A stretch of 20,089 bases of DNA from NCBI GenBank assembly GCA_020536535.1, contig JAHLWZ010001096.1, forward strand, positions 1 to 20,089. The letters are read 5' to 3'. The notes below the pieces were generated by a model, which saw only the letters and a list, made by a program, of their open reading frames with translations, did not search any database and was not told the origin of the DNA. The stretch comes from Pelomyxa schiedti (taxonomy: Eukaryota > Evosea > Pelobiontida > Pelomyxidae). A program made the translations under genes and the position numbers. Shown here one piece after another: positions 9,182 through 19,846 of the stretch; the first letter of the stretch is position 1; every line of letters starts with the position of its first letter.

Positions 9182-12100
9182 ATGGACCCCCCACAGGAAC
9201 ACGGCGGCATCGGGTACGAAGGAGGAGGAGGCGGCGGCGGCGGGGCGGCGGAGGTACCGGCGCCCGCGGTGGAGTACGACGCGTCGCCCCCGTCGTCGTG
9301 CGGGCCCACGCCCCCCCAGGACGAGCAGGAGCAGGAGGGCGGGTCGCCGTCGCCCCCCATGGTCCTCATGTCGTCGCCCCCTCAGCCGCTGCCCAAGCCG
9401 CAAGGGGGCGGGGGGGGCTCCGCCGCCACCCCCGCACCCACCACCACCAACACACAACAACAACAACAGCAGCAGGGCATGATGGCACTACAGCAGCAGC
9501 AGCAGCAGCAGCAGGCCCTGCAACAGCAACAGCAACAACAGCAACAGCAGAGGATGATGCAACAACAGGCACAGCAGCAGAGGCAGTACCAGCAGGCACA
9601 AGCGCAACAGCAACAGAGACAGCAACAGGCACATCATGGGCAGGTGCGTGTGTTGTGTGTGTTGTGTGTGAGTGCCAATTTTATGGCTTCTAAATGAAAC
9701 TTCTGTGTTCAATTTAAATTATTTAAAAGCTGAAGTGTTTCGCTAGAAATTTATTTTTCCTTTTTTTATTAAACACCTATGTAGGTACCAATGCAGACAC
9801 TGCCATCTATACAGCAGCTTACTGCGTCCCCACAACAACAACAACAACACGGTGTGACACCACACCACCCTGGGATTCCGGAAGGCATGTATGCAACGCA
9901 GCAGCAACAACAGGCCATGTACTCTCACCATCCCGCTTATATGGCCCAAGGCGCACCACAGCAGCAAGGCGCCTGGGTGATGACCGCCGACTTGGCCCAC
10001 CAGCAGCAGTCACAGGCCACGGGGCTGCAGCAAGGCATGAAGCAGTACCAGGCCCCTGTTGTAATGATGCCCCAACAGCACCTTACACTACCCCCTGTGC
10101 AAATGCCGCAACAATACGTGACCACTGGCCACCCACAGCAAACCCACCTACCTCAGCAGACTGCCGCTGCATTACTTCTTCAATTACAGTCCCAGCACAC
10201 AATTCCACCTCATCACCCCGCACACCCCCAACAGCGGGTCCAAATGCAGATGCAACCCCCAATGCAACAAATGCCTGCACAGATGATGCCCGTCCAACAA
10301 CTCCCTATGCCTCTTCAACAGCAAATTTCGCCTCACCACATGCAACAAATGACACAACAGACACAACCAGTTATGGTTTCACTTCCGCAAGAGTCACCTT
10401 CGTCCAAGATTGAAGAGATGCATAAGGTGGGTGAGGATGTAAACAATAAACTATCTCAAGTGCAACAAACACAGCCATCGATCCCCTCTCAGCCAGGCCA
10501 GAACAGGGGTGACAATGAAGATGGTGAAAACAGTGACAAGGTTCCTTCAGTTATCTGTCCTTTTATCTTACTTACATTTACTTTATCTTCAAAAGACTCC
10601 AGATATGAAAGGTTGAAAGAAGCATTAAAATACTTAAGTAAGGACTGACACCTTTTACAGATGACCCATCAAAAGGAAAACCCCTGGAGGAAGTGGAATT
10701 GGTCCTTGATTGGAGAGAAATTCCAATACCGAAGAAAGCGGCAGCAGTCAAGACTGAAACAACTGGAGAAAGTACAGAGGGTGAGAATAAGCCTGCAATC
10801 CCAACAGATACCTCAGCCTCAACTACATCCACGGCCACGGCCACAACTACGGATACAACCACAACTTTACCCGTTCCAACGACTACAACCACTGCAACTC
10901 CAACCGCTGCAGCAGCGTCTGAAGTTGTTGCTTCTGATTCTGCTACTGGTGATGGTGACAGTGATGAGGGTGTTATGGAAGAATTTTTGGTCAAGTGGAA
11001 AGCCCGAGCCTATGTTCACTGCAGCTGGGTAGATAAAGAGACTCTTTCAAATACTCTGGGAGGAAGTGTTGCTCTGAAGCGCTTTTGGAAAAGAGTCGGA
11101 GACTTGGTGGTCTGTGATAAATACTTCACTGCTTTTCCCCCAGGTTTCAGGCACTCACTCCCTTTGTTCCAAACCTGATTTGAATAGAATACACTCGCGT
11201 CGATCGTATTATTGCTCGTCGAATTGTTACATCAGCTTCCGGAGCAAGCCATCCAGAATTCTTGGTAAAATGGGTAGGCTTACCGTACACTGATGCTACC
11301 TGGGAATCTGATGTTCGGGATGACGGGGCATTCGTTGCATTTCAACATCACCACATTCTCACTACTGAGGTGTTGAAGCAACCACTCCCAAGTAGGCTTC
11401 TACTTAAGCTTGACAATAGCCCTGTCTACAAAAATATGAATACCTTGACCTATCATCAGGTTTCTCTTCCCCGCAACAAGAGATTTTTAACTGTTCTCAC
11501 AGGTTGATGGCCTCTGCTGGTTAATTTTTTCATGGTGCCAGGTGGGTTTCTCCCATCCAAAAATACCTCAAATTAATGTTAAACAGGGGCGTGGGTCAGT
11601 TCTGGCTGATGATATGGGATTGGGGAAGAAAATTCAGACGATTGCCTTTTTTGAGCATATGCGAACAGTCCAACTTCTGCCAGGCCCATTTTTGATTGTA
11701 ACCAGTGGCGTTGGCTCTGCTGGCAGTAACAGTGCTGCCAATTATAATACCCAAGTCCCCACTTCATCTTCACAATTCGGTTCCTCTTCTGGTATTAGTA
11801 CTTCCACTGGCGTTTCTGGAGTTGGTGGAGCAAGTGATAATACCCGGATCAGCTCATGGCTTCGAGAGTTACGATACTGGACTGATATGAATACCATTCT
11901 ATACGATGGAAATCCCGAAAATAGGCAGGTTTGTTATGTTTGGTGTTCTTTTTCATCATTAAGTTCTACCAGGCCGTTCGTCAATGGGAATGGTTTTATA
12001 TTGATGATACGGGAACAGTTCTTACGAAGCAGATTAAGTTCAATGTACTAGTAACAACATACGATGTCTTCTTTGCCGATTGGGAGGACCTGTCCAATAT

Positions 12101-15100
12101 CAAATGGCAGGTGAGGTGTCAATGTGCCTCATTTCTGGAACCCTAACGTTATCTTGTAGGTTGTTGTATTTGATGAAGCACACAAGTAAAAACAGCTCCT
12201 AATAACAAACAAAACTTACACTATTTCACAGGCTTAACTGGATGAGAGCAGACCAACTTCAAAAGGCTATAAAGATACCATGCTATCATCGATTAGTACT
12301 TACAAATGACCCAACCGGATTGCGGCTGATAAAGCATACATTCCCGCCTTGTATTGGAGTTCAACACACCCGAAACCCGCAAGCAAGCACCTCAGCTCCC
12401 CCCACTGTTGCCTCTGGTGCTGTTGGGATAGAATTGCCAAAGAAAGGCTCCGCTGCTTCTACTGCCTCAACGTTACTTAATGGTTCGGGTGCTGGACATC
12501 TCTACACACTACTGCAGGTTGCAGAGCCTAGTACTGCTATTGATAAGCGCCAGTTTGTTTCGCAATTCGGTGGAGCTTCAGTGTTGACTGCGCAGTTTCA
12601 ACAAATTGTAGGTCCAATGGTGCTTAGAAGAGAGCTAACAGAAATCCCGCTCCTTCCCCTAAGTACTCCACCTGCAGGAGTGGTAAGTGAAGGTCAATCA
12701 ACCTCGAGCCAGCCCCAGAGATATGCCGCAACATTTACTCTCCGAGAAACCATAGTTGTTCTTCCCATGACCGCAGTACAGCGCAAGATGTACATGCGTA
12801 AAATTGAGCGGAATAGAGATAGCTTATCAAGAGGTTGCGCATCAACCACATGCACACAGCTCTTGCGTCTATGTGCCCAGCTGCGGTGCATTGCTTGTCA
12901 CCCATTCCTTTATCGCAATGCCGAGAATAAGTTATGTGAGCCACCAGAATCTGAGGGCTCTTCAGGAGACACTGAACTAGAAGGAGAGAATCGGATGAAA
13001 GTACTTCTTGGATGTAGTAACAAACTGGCCTTCCTGGACAAAGAACTATGTTTATTGCATGCTGGATTTGAAGCCTCACTGAAACCGGAAGCTACTCAAG
13101 CAGGTCTTTCCCTCCACCAAGAAGACAATGACTAAAGTTTGGAACAGAGCGCATTGCACGGCGAAAAGTGATTATTCTTGTGAATAAAGCAGAAGGGGCG
13201 TATAAGTTGCTTGCAGGTATGAATTTTACTCTTTATGCCATTCTCAAAGTTATAGGTTACCTTATGGAGAAGCAATATACATTTACTGTAGTGGATGGAA
13301 GCAGTGATGCGAATACTGAAGTGTCTTCACTTCACTCCTTTCTTTACACACCCACTCCCTGGGTCCTCTTACTCACTGTCCGTGCTTGCGACTTGGGCTG
13401 TGGAAACACTCCCGTTGCAGCCGCTATGACAGCACTCAAGATGCGAGGGGATGATAATAATCCTTACGAAGCTACACCGTCAGGCCCAACAGCAACCCAG
13501 AAGGCAAAGCGAACAGGTGTTGCAGCCTATGAGACAGTATGCTACGTTTTTGATAGTGACTGGGAGACTCCGTATCGAGACGCCCAGACTGTTGTTCAAT
13601 ATTTCGCAGCCTGTGGAGCTGCCCCACTGTCACTCTACCGAATTCTGAGTCGTGACTCTCTTGAGATGAATGGCATTGTACACGCCATATCAGCGGCCTG
13701 GGAAGAGCCCTCCAATCAAAGCAGTCATCATAGACATCGCCACACAAAAATAAAAGGGGGCCCACCTGCAATCAGTGATGACGTTGTGCGAAGTAAGACT
13801 CTGGCCTCGTTGGGAATTGCCATGACCAAGTCTGAGCTGAGTGAATTATTGCGCTGTGGGGCTGCCGCTCTCTTTGCTGCCGAGCGTAAAAGTCACCACC
13901 CACCTAACTCTGATAGTGCTGCTGCCACCCCGTTGTCTGAGCCGCCTATGGCATGCTATTCAATTGTATGGGAACACCCTCATCGAGCCCGCGTCGCATT
14001 GGCACCAGGTCAGCAGCTTGATCCATCACTTCTACACTACACTGTCTCGCCGCCAACGTCACCTTGTGCTCCTGATATCGAGTTCTGGTCACATGTTCTA
14101 CCACCACCAATCACTTCCTCCACTCTATCAAATGACGTGAAACAGCTATTCACAGCAGCTGCAAGCCAAACCGTACCACAAGTTAGTACAATGGAGACAG
14201 GTTCATCGCAAGCTCCTACAAGTATTTCTCCAGCATTACTGTTGCAGAAAAAGGAGGTAAAGAATATTCATCGTCACCACACCAAAAACTAACCTCTACC
14301 CCAGTTGATGGATAAAATGAGGCGAACAGTATACACAGCTGTGGAAGCATATAACCGCAATCCTTCCCGCCTGAATGTACGAGAACTTGAGGCACTTGGT
14401 GACTTGATGGTGACTTGTACTGATTCCGCTGTATTTGATCTGAAAGAAAAAGAGTCGTTGCATCAATATCTCAACGACATTGGTTTCACCCATGGAAAGC
14501 GAGTATCGAAAGTGTCTTCCCCTCCGTCTCCGCAATCACCACAATCAGCGGCACCTCCTTCCCCTTCACATAATCAGTCGCAGCATTCGCAACAACAACA
14601 GCAACGAGACTGTGAGTTCATCCCTCACTTCAATGAAAGTTATATGGCTTTTGGCCGCCCATGCTGGCAAAGCATTAGAGACAGGATGGTCGGTCAAATA
14701 AGTCAAAGGAGAGCAGACAGGATATCGCTACAGATGATGGCGGAGTGTGCCTGTGATGTTCTGGCCTGTTGTATACATAAATCAACCAATGATCAAGACA
14801 GAAGTGTATTTGAGCAAGCTCTGGCATCTTTGCGAGCCTCCAGGGAATACAGCGAGGCTTCAAGTTCACAGCAAGGTATCATTTCCTCAATTCATTTCAC
14901 AACAATTAACAACAAAACAGCGACCCGAACTACAAGGCTACTACAAAGGTGGAGAACAAGCAAAGCTGCCTGTGCTGCCTCCCTGGAACAACAAGTTGCA
15001 GAGAGAGCCCCAACGTGGGCATCCCAACTCCGGCAACTGCGCCGGCTGGCTGTTGTGTACACTACTATGGCTTCTACTCCACCTCCCTCAAGAGCAACCT

Positions 15101-15435
15101 TTTACCATCAACATGGAAGTGATAATTGGATCTGGACACCGGAGCATGAAAGAGACCTTGTTGCGGGCATAATGAGGCATGGCTGGGGAGCCTATGAAAA
15201 GGTATCAATACCATTCCGCTTTTATGCTTTTCTCAATAAACAAGGTACTGGAGGACCCAAGTTTGAGCTTTGCAAAGGATTCCCGCTTTACTCCCTCTGC
15301 TATTACTACAGGGGTGTTGACGGAAAAACTGAAGCAGCTTCTCCAATGAACAAGTTTTTTATAATTCCAAGTAAGAATAAATTCAAAAACAGAGGTTTTC
15401 AGCTTCTACTCTCGCTTCTCTGTTTTGTGTTTTAG
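9182..15435 (+). CDS. CHD-type chromatin remodeller with degenerate SNF2 ATPase motifs
   Basis: Fourteen exons sum to 5475 nt (1824 residues): 9182-9643, 9785-10523, 10661-11143, 11188-11459, 11503-11541, 11587-11928, 11973-12110, 12160-12185, 12232-13103, 13148-13216, 13250-14256, 14305-14875, 14921-15201, 15262-15435. Residues 1-400 are Gln/Met/Pro/His-rich. Tandem chromodomains follow (EEFLVKWKARAYVHCSW near 506, EFLVKWVGLPYTDATWE near 585). The SNF2 core starts VDGLCWLIFSW. Motif I is DDMGLGKK with Lys680 replacing Thr, while motif II DEAH (830-833) is intact. Motif III reads LTNDPT for LTGTPLQ. Motif V (RACDLGCG) and motif VI (DSDWETPYRDAQTVVQYFAACG) lack the usual glycines and both arginines. 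CHD-typical LSELLRCGAAALF, FWSHVLP and a WTPEHERDLVAGIMRHGWGAYEK segment follow. The fold looks preserved but ATP hydrolysis unlikely. The final exon is the least certain. Confidence 0.88.
9454..9629 (+). repeat. CAG/CAA polyglutamine tract in CHD exon 1
   Basis: Mixed CAG and CAA codons encode several Gln runs broken by Met, Ala, Arg and His. The mixed codons argue for selection on the amino acid more than for a freshly expanded pure triplet repeat. The antisense and shifted frames are also open because of the repeat and are not genes. Confidence 0.9.
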
Positions 15436-15451
15436 AAATTACAAGTTTACA

Positions 15452-18400
15452 CTACAATTGGCACACCATACAAGCAGTCTTGAATGTCTGCTGTTTTAAT
15501 AACCACTCATCTTTACATTGATTGATAGCAGTAATCCATCTCTGGGTGTCTGCCTCTGTGTGTGCTGCAAGTGTTACCGCTGTTCCACCAATGGTCAGGG
15601 TGAAATCACAATCACAGGGTTCATCTTCCTCTGTAAGTATTTATGTTATGAATGGAGCATTGAAAGGTATTAGTATTGTATGGGAATAGAATACCGGTTT
15701 TCTTGAACCACAACAGACTGCTTCTTCTTCTAGTCTTTTTAGTTTCCGTTTTGACTGAAGCGAAATTAGATGCGTACAAAAGTTTGGTATTATACCCGGA
15801 AGAGTTTGGGTAATGGTACTTTCAAGAGTATTTAGCTGCTTTTCAAATACATAGCCTTTTTTTGTTTCTGTTGTTTGTACAAGTGCATCATTGAAAAGGA
15901 AACAGTGGTAGTGCTTGATTGCTGCCCAAAGGCAATAAGAAAATAGTAGGAAGGTTGTGAGACGTGAGTACCTTTCCTATTTGTACAGTCGAAGAGTGGG
16001 CCTTCCATTACAAACCTTCTGGAGCCAATTAGGAGTGACTGGAAGGGAATTAGAATCGCGTTATAAAAAGAAAAACAAACTGGTGCTGGGTGTTTCTTAG
16101 ATCCGCGAAGCTGGTTTTGTATACTGTCCATTTTAGCTAAGTTCTCTGCTTCTCGCTTTGCAGTATTGATTTGTTCTGTAACACTGGCTATTTTTCCTAG
16201 GGCCTTCTCGATGAGGGGAAGGTCGGGATCGTCTTTCTCTGTGAATTTCACTAATTCCTTATTTGGTTAATGTACTGTCCAAAAAAGAGTGCAACAAGAT
16301 ACCTTTAATAGAAGTACATAGCGAGGAAGTCGTTGAACGGGCATGACGAGAAGTCCCAACAAGTCCAAAGAGTCGCAACTCTTTTCCTTCTTGCGGACTT
16401 CTAACCACTGTTTAAATTCCGGTTTCTCATCTGACAGTGTTCAAAGCTACAACTCGGAAGCGAATAAGTTTACCTGTCAGAGTGTGCAAGTGAGACATTC
16501 CCTTGGTAAAGTTATTGACATAAGCAATGTAATTCCGTAGGAAGGCTGCCTGGGAAACTGTTAGTTTTGAAAAAAAAGAAATGGGACTGGTATTATTTCT
16601 CCCCCGACTTTTTGTTTTTCGAGGTTACCAGCTTCTCAAAAGTTGCTCCAAGTTTCACATTTCCGCCAGGTGTATATAGCCGTAGATCCTTCATCAAAAT
16701 GTCGTTATACCCTTGTATAATTTCGATATTACTACGATACGGTGAGATGTAGTTGTCGGTGTTTTTAATCGCACCTAAAAATCAGAAGGATATCCTTATC
16801 GGTAATAAACCGTGTCCCAGGGGATTTTATCAATTGTCTGAGCGGTACCAGAAAGACCTTGCCAAACACTAGATTAGATGAATGTGAAAAGTGGGAGGAA
16901 CATACCGAAATAATGACGTTCAATTTTTCTACATAATATTCTTCAGTTGATATAATTTCTGCTATTACCATTGTGTGATGTTCTAAAAGAATTATTAAGA
17001 AGGATTCAAGTCTTTTGTCAGAAATTTGCCTAGGCGTTGTTGTCGAAGAACTTCTGGATCTATATATTCCTCATCATCATCTTCACCAGTAGTGCTGGAA
17101 GGTTCCGCTGCAGCCGAACTTTCCACCTTAGGTTTTGCTGAAGCATCTTCCATTTTCACTTCATTCTCAAGAGAGGTTGCTGTTGTAGTGGTTTCTGGTG
17201 GGGTGGCTGTTGGGACAAGTTGTTCAGAGGTTGCAGAAGAGTCCTGGGGGTGTTTCTTATGGTTTTTTCTTGAGACTTGATCTTGCTCGGTATCTGCTCT
17301 ATATGAGGAAAAAACCGCCAATATATAGAGAGGGAGAACAAACTTAATTTTTCCATCTTGGGAGAGGTGGCCGAGTCAGGGATTTGTACCTTAGGAATTG
17401 GCGTTTGTTTGTGGCTGTGTGTGTGATCTGGATTTTGGTTGTTTTCCTGGGTGCTTGGTTGGAGGTTTGTCGCCACAGTAGAAGGTTGGGCAGGGCGGGA
17501 GTCAATGGAGACTCTTTCTTGCACACGGTTGGGTTCACTTTTCTTTTGAGAGGAATTGGGGATTGTTGACTTTTGGGAGGTTTTCGGTGCTTTGGGTTGA
17601 TTTGTGTTATTTAGTGTCTTAGTATCTGGTTTTGGTTGATTTGTCTGTCTGGAAAGACTGCTGGTGGGCTTTCTTGTTAGTGTCTTTTTAAAAGATGATT
17701 AGACTTTACTGGTATGTGTGAAATACATTTTGTTTGGAAAGGGATGCTTCTGCCTCTCTTTGTTTCCACACTGCAAAGATATTTTTGGGTTTTTCTTGTG
17801 ATTGTTCAAGGCCATCAGGTTTCCTTGTATCCCGTAAGTAATAAGATTGTATGGCAGTACCTCTAAAGGTACGAGTTGTACATATTATCGTTTTTGGGTT
17901 CGGTTCTTGACTGTGGTTCATTGGAGCTCTGGAGTAGTTAATTTCACTGGTCATGAAGGGAGTAATACCTCTCCACTTGGACTCTCGATTGTGGTGGTCG
18001 TCGAGGTTATGCCAGTAGTCGTGCCAGTTGGTTGCACTACTGTGGAGGTAACTCCATGTGGGTCTTTCGCAGTTTCATGATGCTCTACACTTGTACTTGT
18101 AGTGTTTGTAAAAACATTAGCTGCAGGAGGTCTTGATGTGAGTGTAATTCTCCTCCCCAGTGCCCGGAGGGTCCCAGTGGCACTTGCAGGGGTTTTTTTG
18201 GGAGCTGCAGGTGTTTCTTGTGTAGTGTTGGGTGGTGGTACTTGTGAGGTTGGTGGTTTTCTTTGAGGTCTCGGTGCTGGTACTGGCACTGGTACATGCT
18301 GAGATGCTGCTGCGTGTACTTTCCAGAATTCCATCAACTGCTGAGTTCTTGTGTGCATACAAGCAGCCTCACTGCTGGAATATGAGACGAAAGTTCCTTC

Positions 18401-19846
18401 ATTTTGTTAGAGTATTATTGCTAGGAGAGGTTTTTTGCTGTCATGTACCTCCTAGTTCAGGTGAGTCCTGGTTAAAAATAAGAAAAATTTAGTGAGAATG
18501 TGAGGGACCTGCATGGCCGCAGCTAAACTCGATGAAAATTTTGGTCCGCCACTTGTTTGGGTTGGTTTAATACTGCTTGCAGCAGAGGTGGCAGAGGGTG
18601 TTGTCGATGTTGATGTCGATGTCGATGCTGATGCTGATGCTGATGTAGTTGTCGTGGTAGTGGTAGTAGTTGTTGTGGTGGTTGGAGTGGTTGTAGCAGT
18701 TACCTTAACAGGAAGGAAGGGTTTTGCAGGTATTCTTTTTGGTGAAGGAAGAGGTCTGGTTACAACACCATATGTTGGAAGGAGTGCAGGGGTTACTTTT
18801 TTAGGGGCTTCAGTCTTGGCAGCTGGCAGAAGTTGCACGGGAATGGTTGTGGGTTTTTGTTTTGGAGTGGAGGGTGCGGATCGGAGTTTAGGAGATTGAG
18901 AAGGTGGCACATGCGAAGGGCTGGTGGAGACAACTGGTATTAGGGGAGGAGTTTTATCATAGGCAAAATTTTGGGCTACAACATCAGCCCAGCTCTGTTT
19001 CCGGGGCCTATCTCTGGGCAACGGAACAACAAATGACGCAGCTTGTGGCTCAACAGAACTCTGCTGAGGTAAACCTGGACTGGAATTCGGTGGTGTGCGC
19101 GCAGGAATAGGTTCACTGCTGGTCAGTGCACCTTGCTGTTGCTTCTTCCTATTCTTCTTGGTTTTCCCCCGCTGTTCTTCAGCCACTGGAACAATTACTG
19201 CGTCATCTGTTGGAACCTTTGCAGCACAGGCTGCATCGGCGGATGTCCGCGCGGACTGTTCAGAACCAGAAGAAGCAACAGTGGCCGCGGGGATTACCGT
19301 TTTAGGTGTTGCGGTTCTTGACGGTGTGTTCGAATCAGCCAAACCCGGGTTCTTGTTCTTTCTTTTCTTCTTCTTGTTCCTCTTCTCCGTCGGCGCCTCC
19401 CCAACACCATTGTTTACACCAGCAGCAGCATCAACCACCGGCGCAGCAGCAGCCGTATCGACAGCGATGGCCGCCTCTCCCCTGGGCCCCCCTGCTGGGT
19501 CCAGACCCCCCACTCCCACTTTCTCCCCTGGGGTCTCGGCGGCCACCCCGCCGCAGCTGTGGCCATCAGTGGTGGACCCGCTGGCCTCGGTGCTGGCGCT
19601 GCCACCGCCACCGTCCTGCAGCAGCTGCGAGTGGCTGTGGTGATGCCCGTGGTGGTGCTCGTGCTCGTGGTCGTGGACATGGGGGAGCAGCAAGTGGCTG
19701 TGGCTGTGCCGGTGCTGTTTGATGGCCGTGGGCGCAGAGCCCGTGGGATCCGCGGGGCCCTCGGTCGCCTCGGCGCCGATGGAGCCGGGTACGCTGAGGC
19801 TGCTGGCGATGCTGCTGGTACTACTGCTGCTGTTGCTGCCACCGGG
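15452..19846 (-). CDS. RhoGEF (DH-PH) with long disordered N-terminus; 5' end unresolved
   Basis: Sixteen exons in view run from about 19846 to TAG 15454-15452. They include 16982-16906, 16857-16775, 16731-16629, 16549-16474, 16430-16303, 16257-16081, 16038-15972, 15921-15695 and 15628-15452. DH domain: VIAEIISTEEYYVEKL, FLVPLRQLI, FSNIEIIQGYNDIL, AAFLRNYIAYV and the hallmark VMPVQRLPRYVLLLKELVK, then IEKALGKIASVTEQIN. PH domain: LIGSRRFVMEGPLF, HYHCFLFNDALV, and TLTIGGTAVTLAAHTEADTQRWITAINQ with the invariant Trp. It should activate a Rho/Rac GTPase at a membrane. The N-terminal ~800 residues are His-, Thr-, Pro- and Ser-rich with a Lys-rich NKKKKRK patch. A GC-AG intron (17029-16983) is needed to join exon 7 (ending 17030) to the DH domain. 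No ATG is in frame in the first exon, so the start lies beyond, or was disrupted by, the inverted repeat. Confidence 0.85.
18600..18692 (-). repeat. Thr/Ser/Ala codon repeat in RhoGEF exon 1
   Basis: Repeated ACN, TCN/GCN triplets encode a long Thr run followed by alternating Ser-Ala and Ser-Thr in the RhoGEF frame. On the plus strand this shows as GAT/GTN/GTG triplets, giving a false Val/Asp ORF. Confidence 0.85.
19166..19408 (+). repeat. Inverted repeat, arm 1
   Basis: These 243 bases match the reverse complement of 19847-20089 with no gaps and three mismatches, all clustered in about 8 bases near the middle. The arm lies in RhoGEF exon 1 (Lys-rich patch and downstream). It may extend past the window because arm 2 reaches the edge. 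Confidence 0.95.

Noticed and set aside
9298-9712. Several long plus and minus frames through the CHD Gln tract (Ala-, Thr- or Leu-rich)
   Set aside because: They are shadows of CAG/CAA triplets. Only the Gln frame connects by splicing to the chromodomain exons.
10524-10660. Reading CHD exon 2 through to the TGA near 10648
   Set aside because: The residues after 10523 lose all resemblance to the protein. The GTGAAA donor at 10524 gives a matched phase-1 join to DDPSKGKPLEE and the chromodomain.
18513-19722. Long plus-strand frames rich in Val, Phe and Pro opposite the RhoGEF N-terminus
   Set aside because: They are antisense images of Thr, Lys and Gly codons. The minus frame links in phase through many introns to the DH-PH domains.
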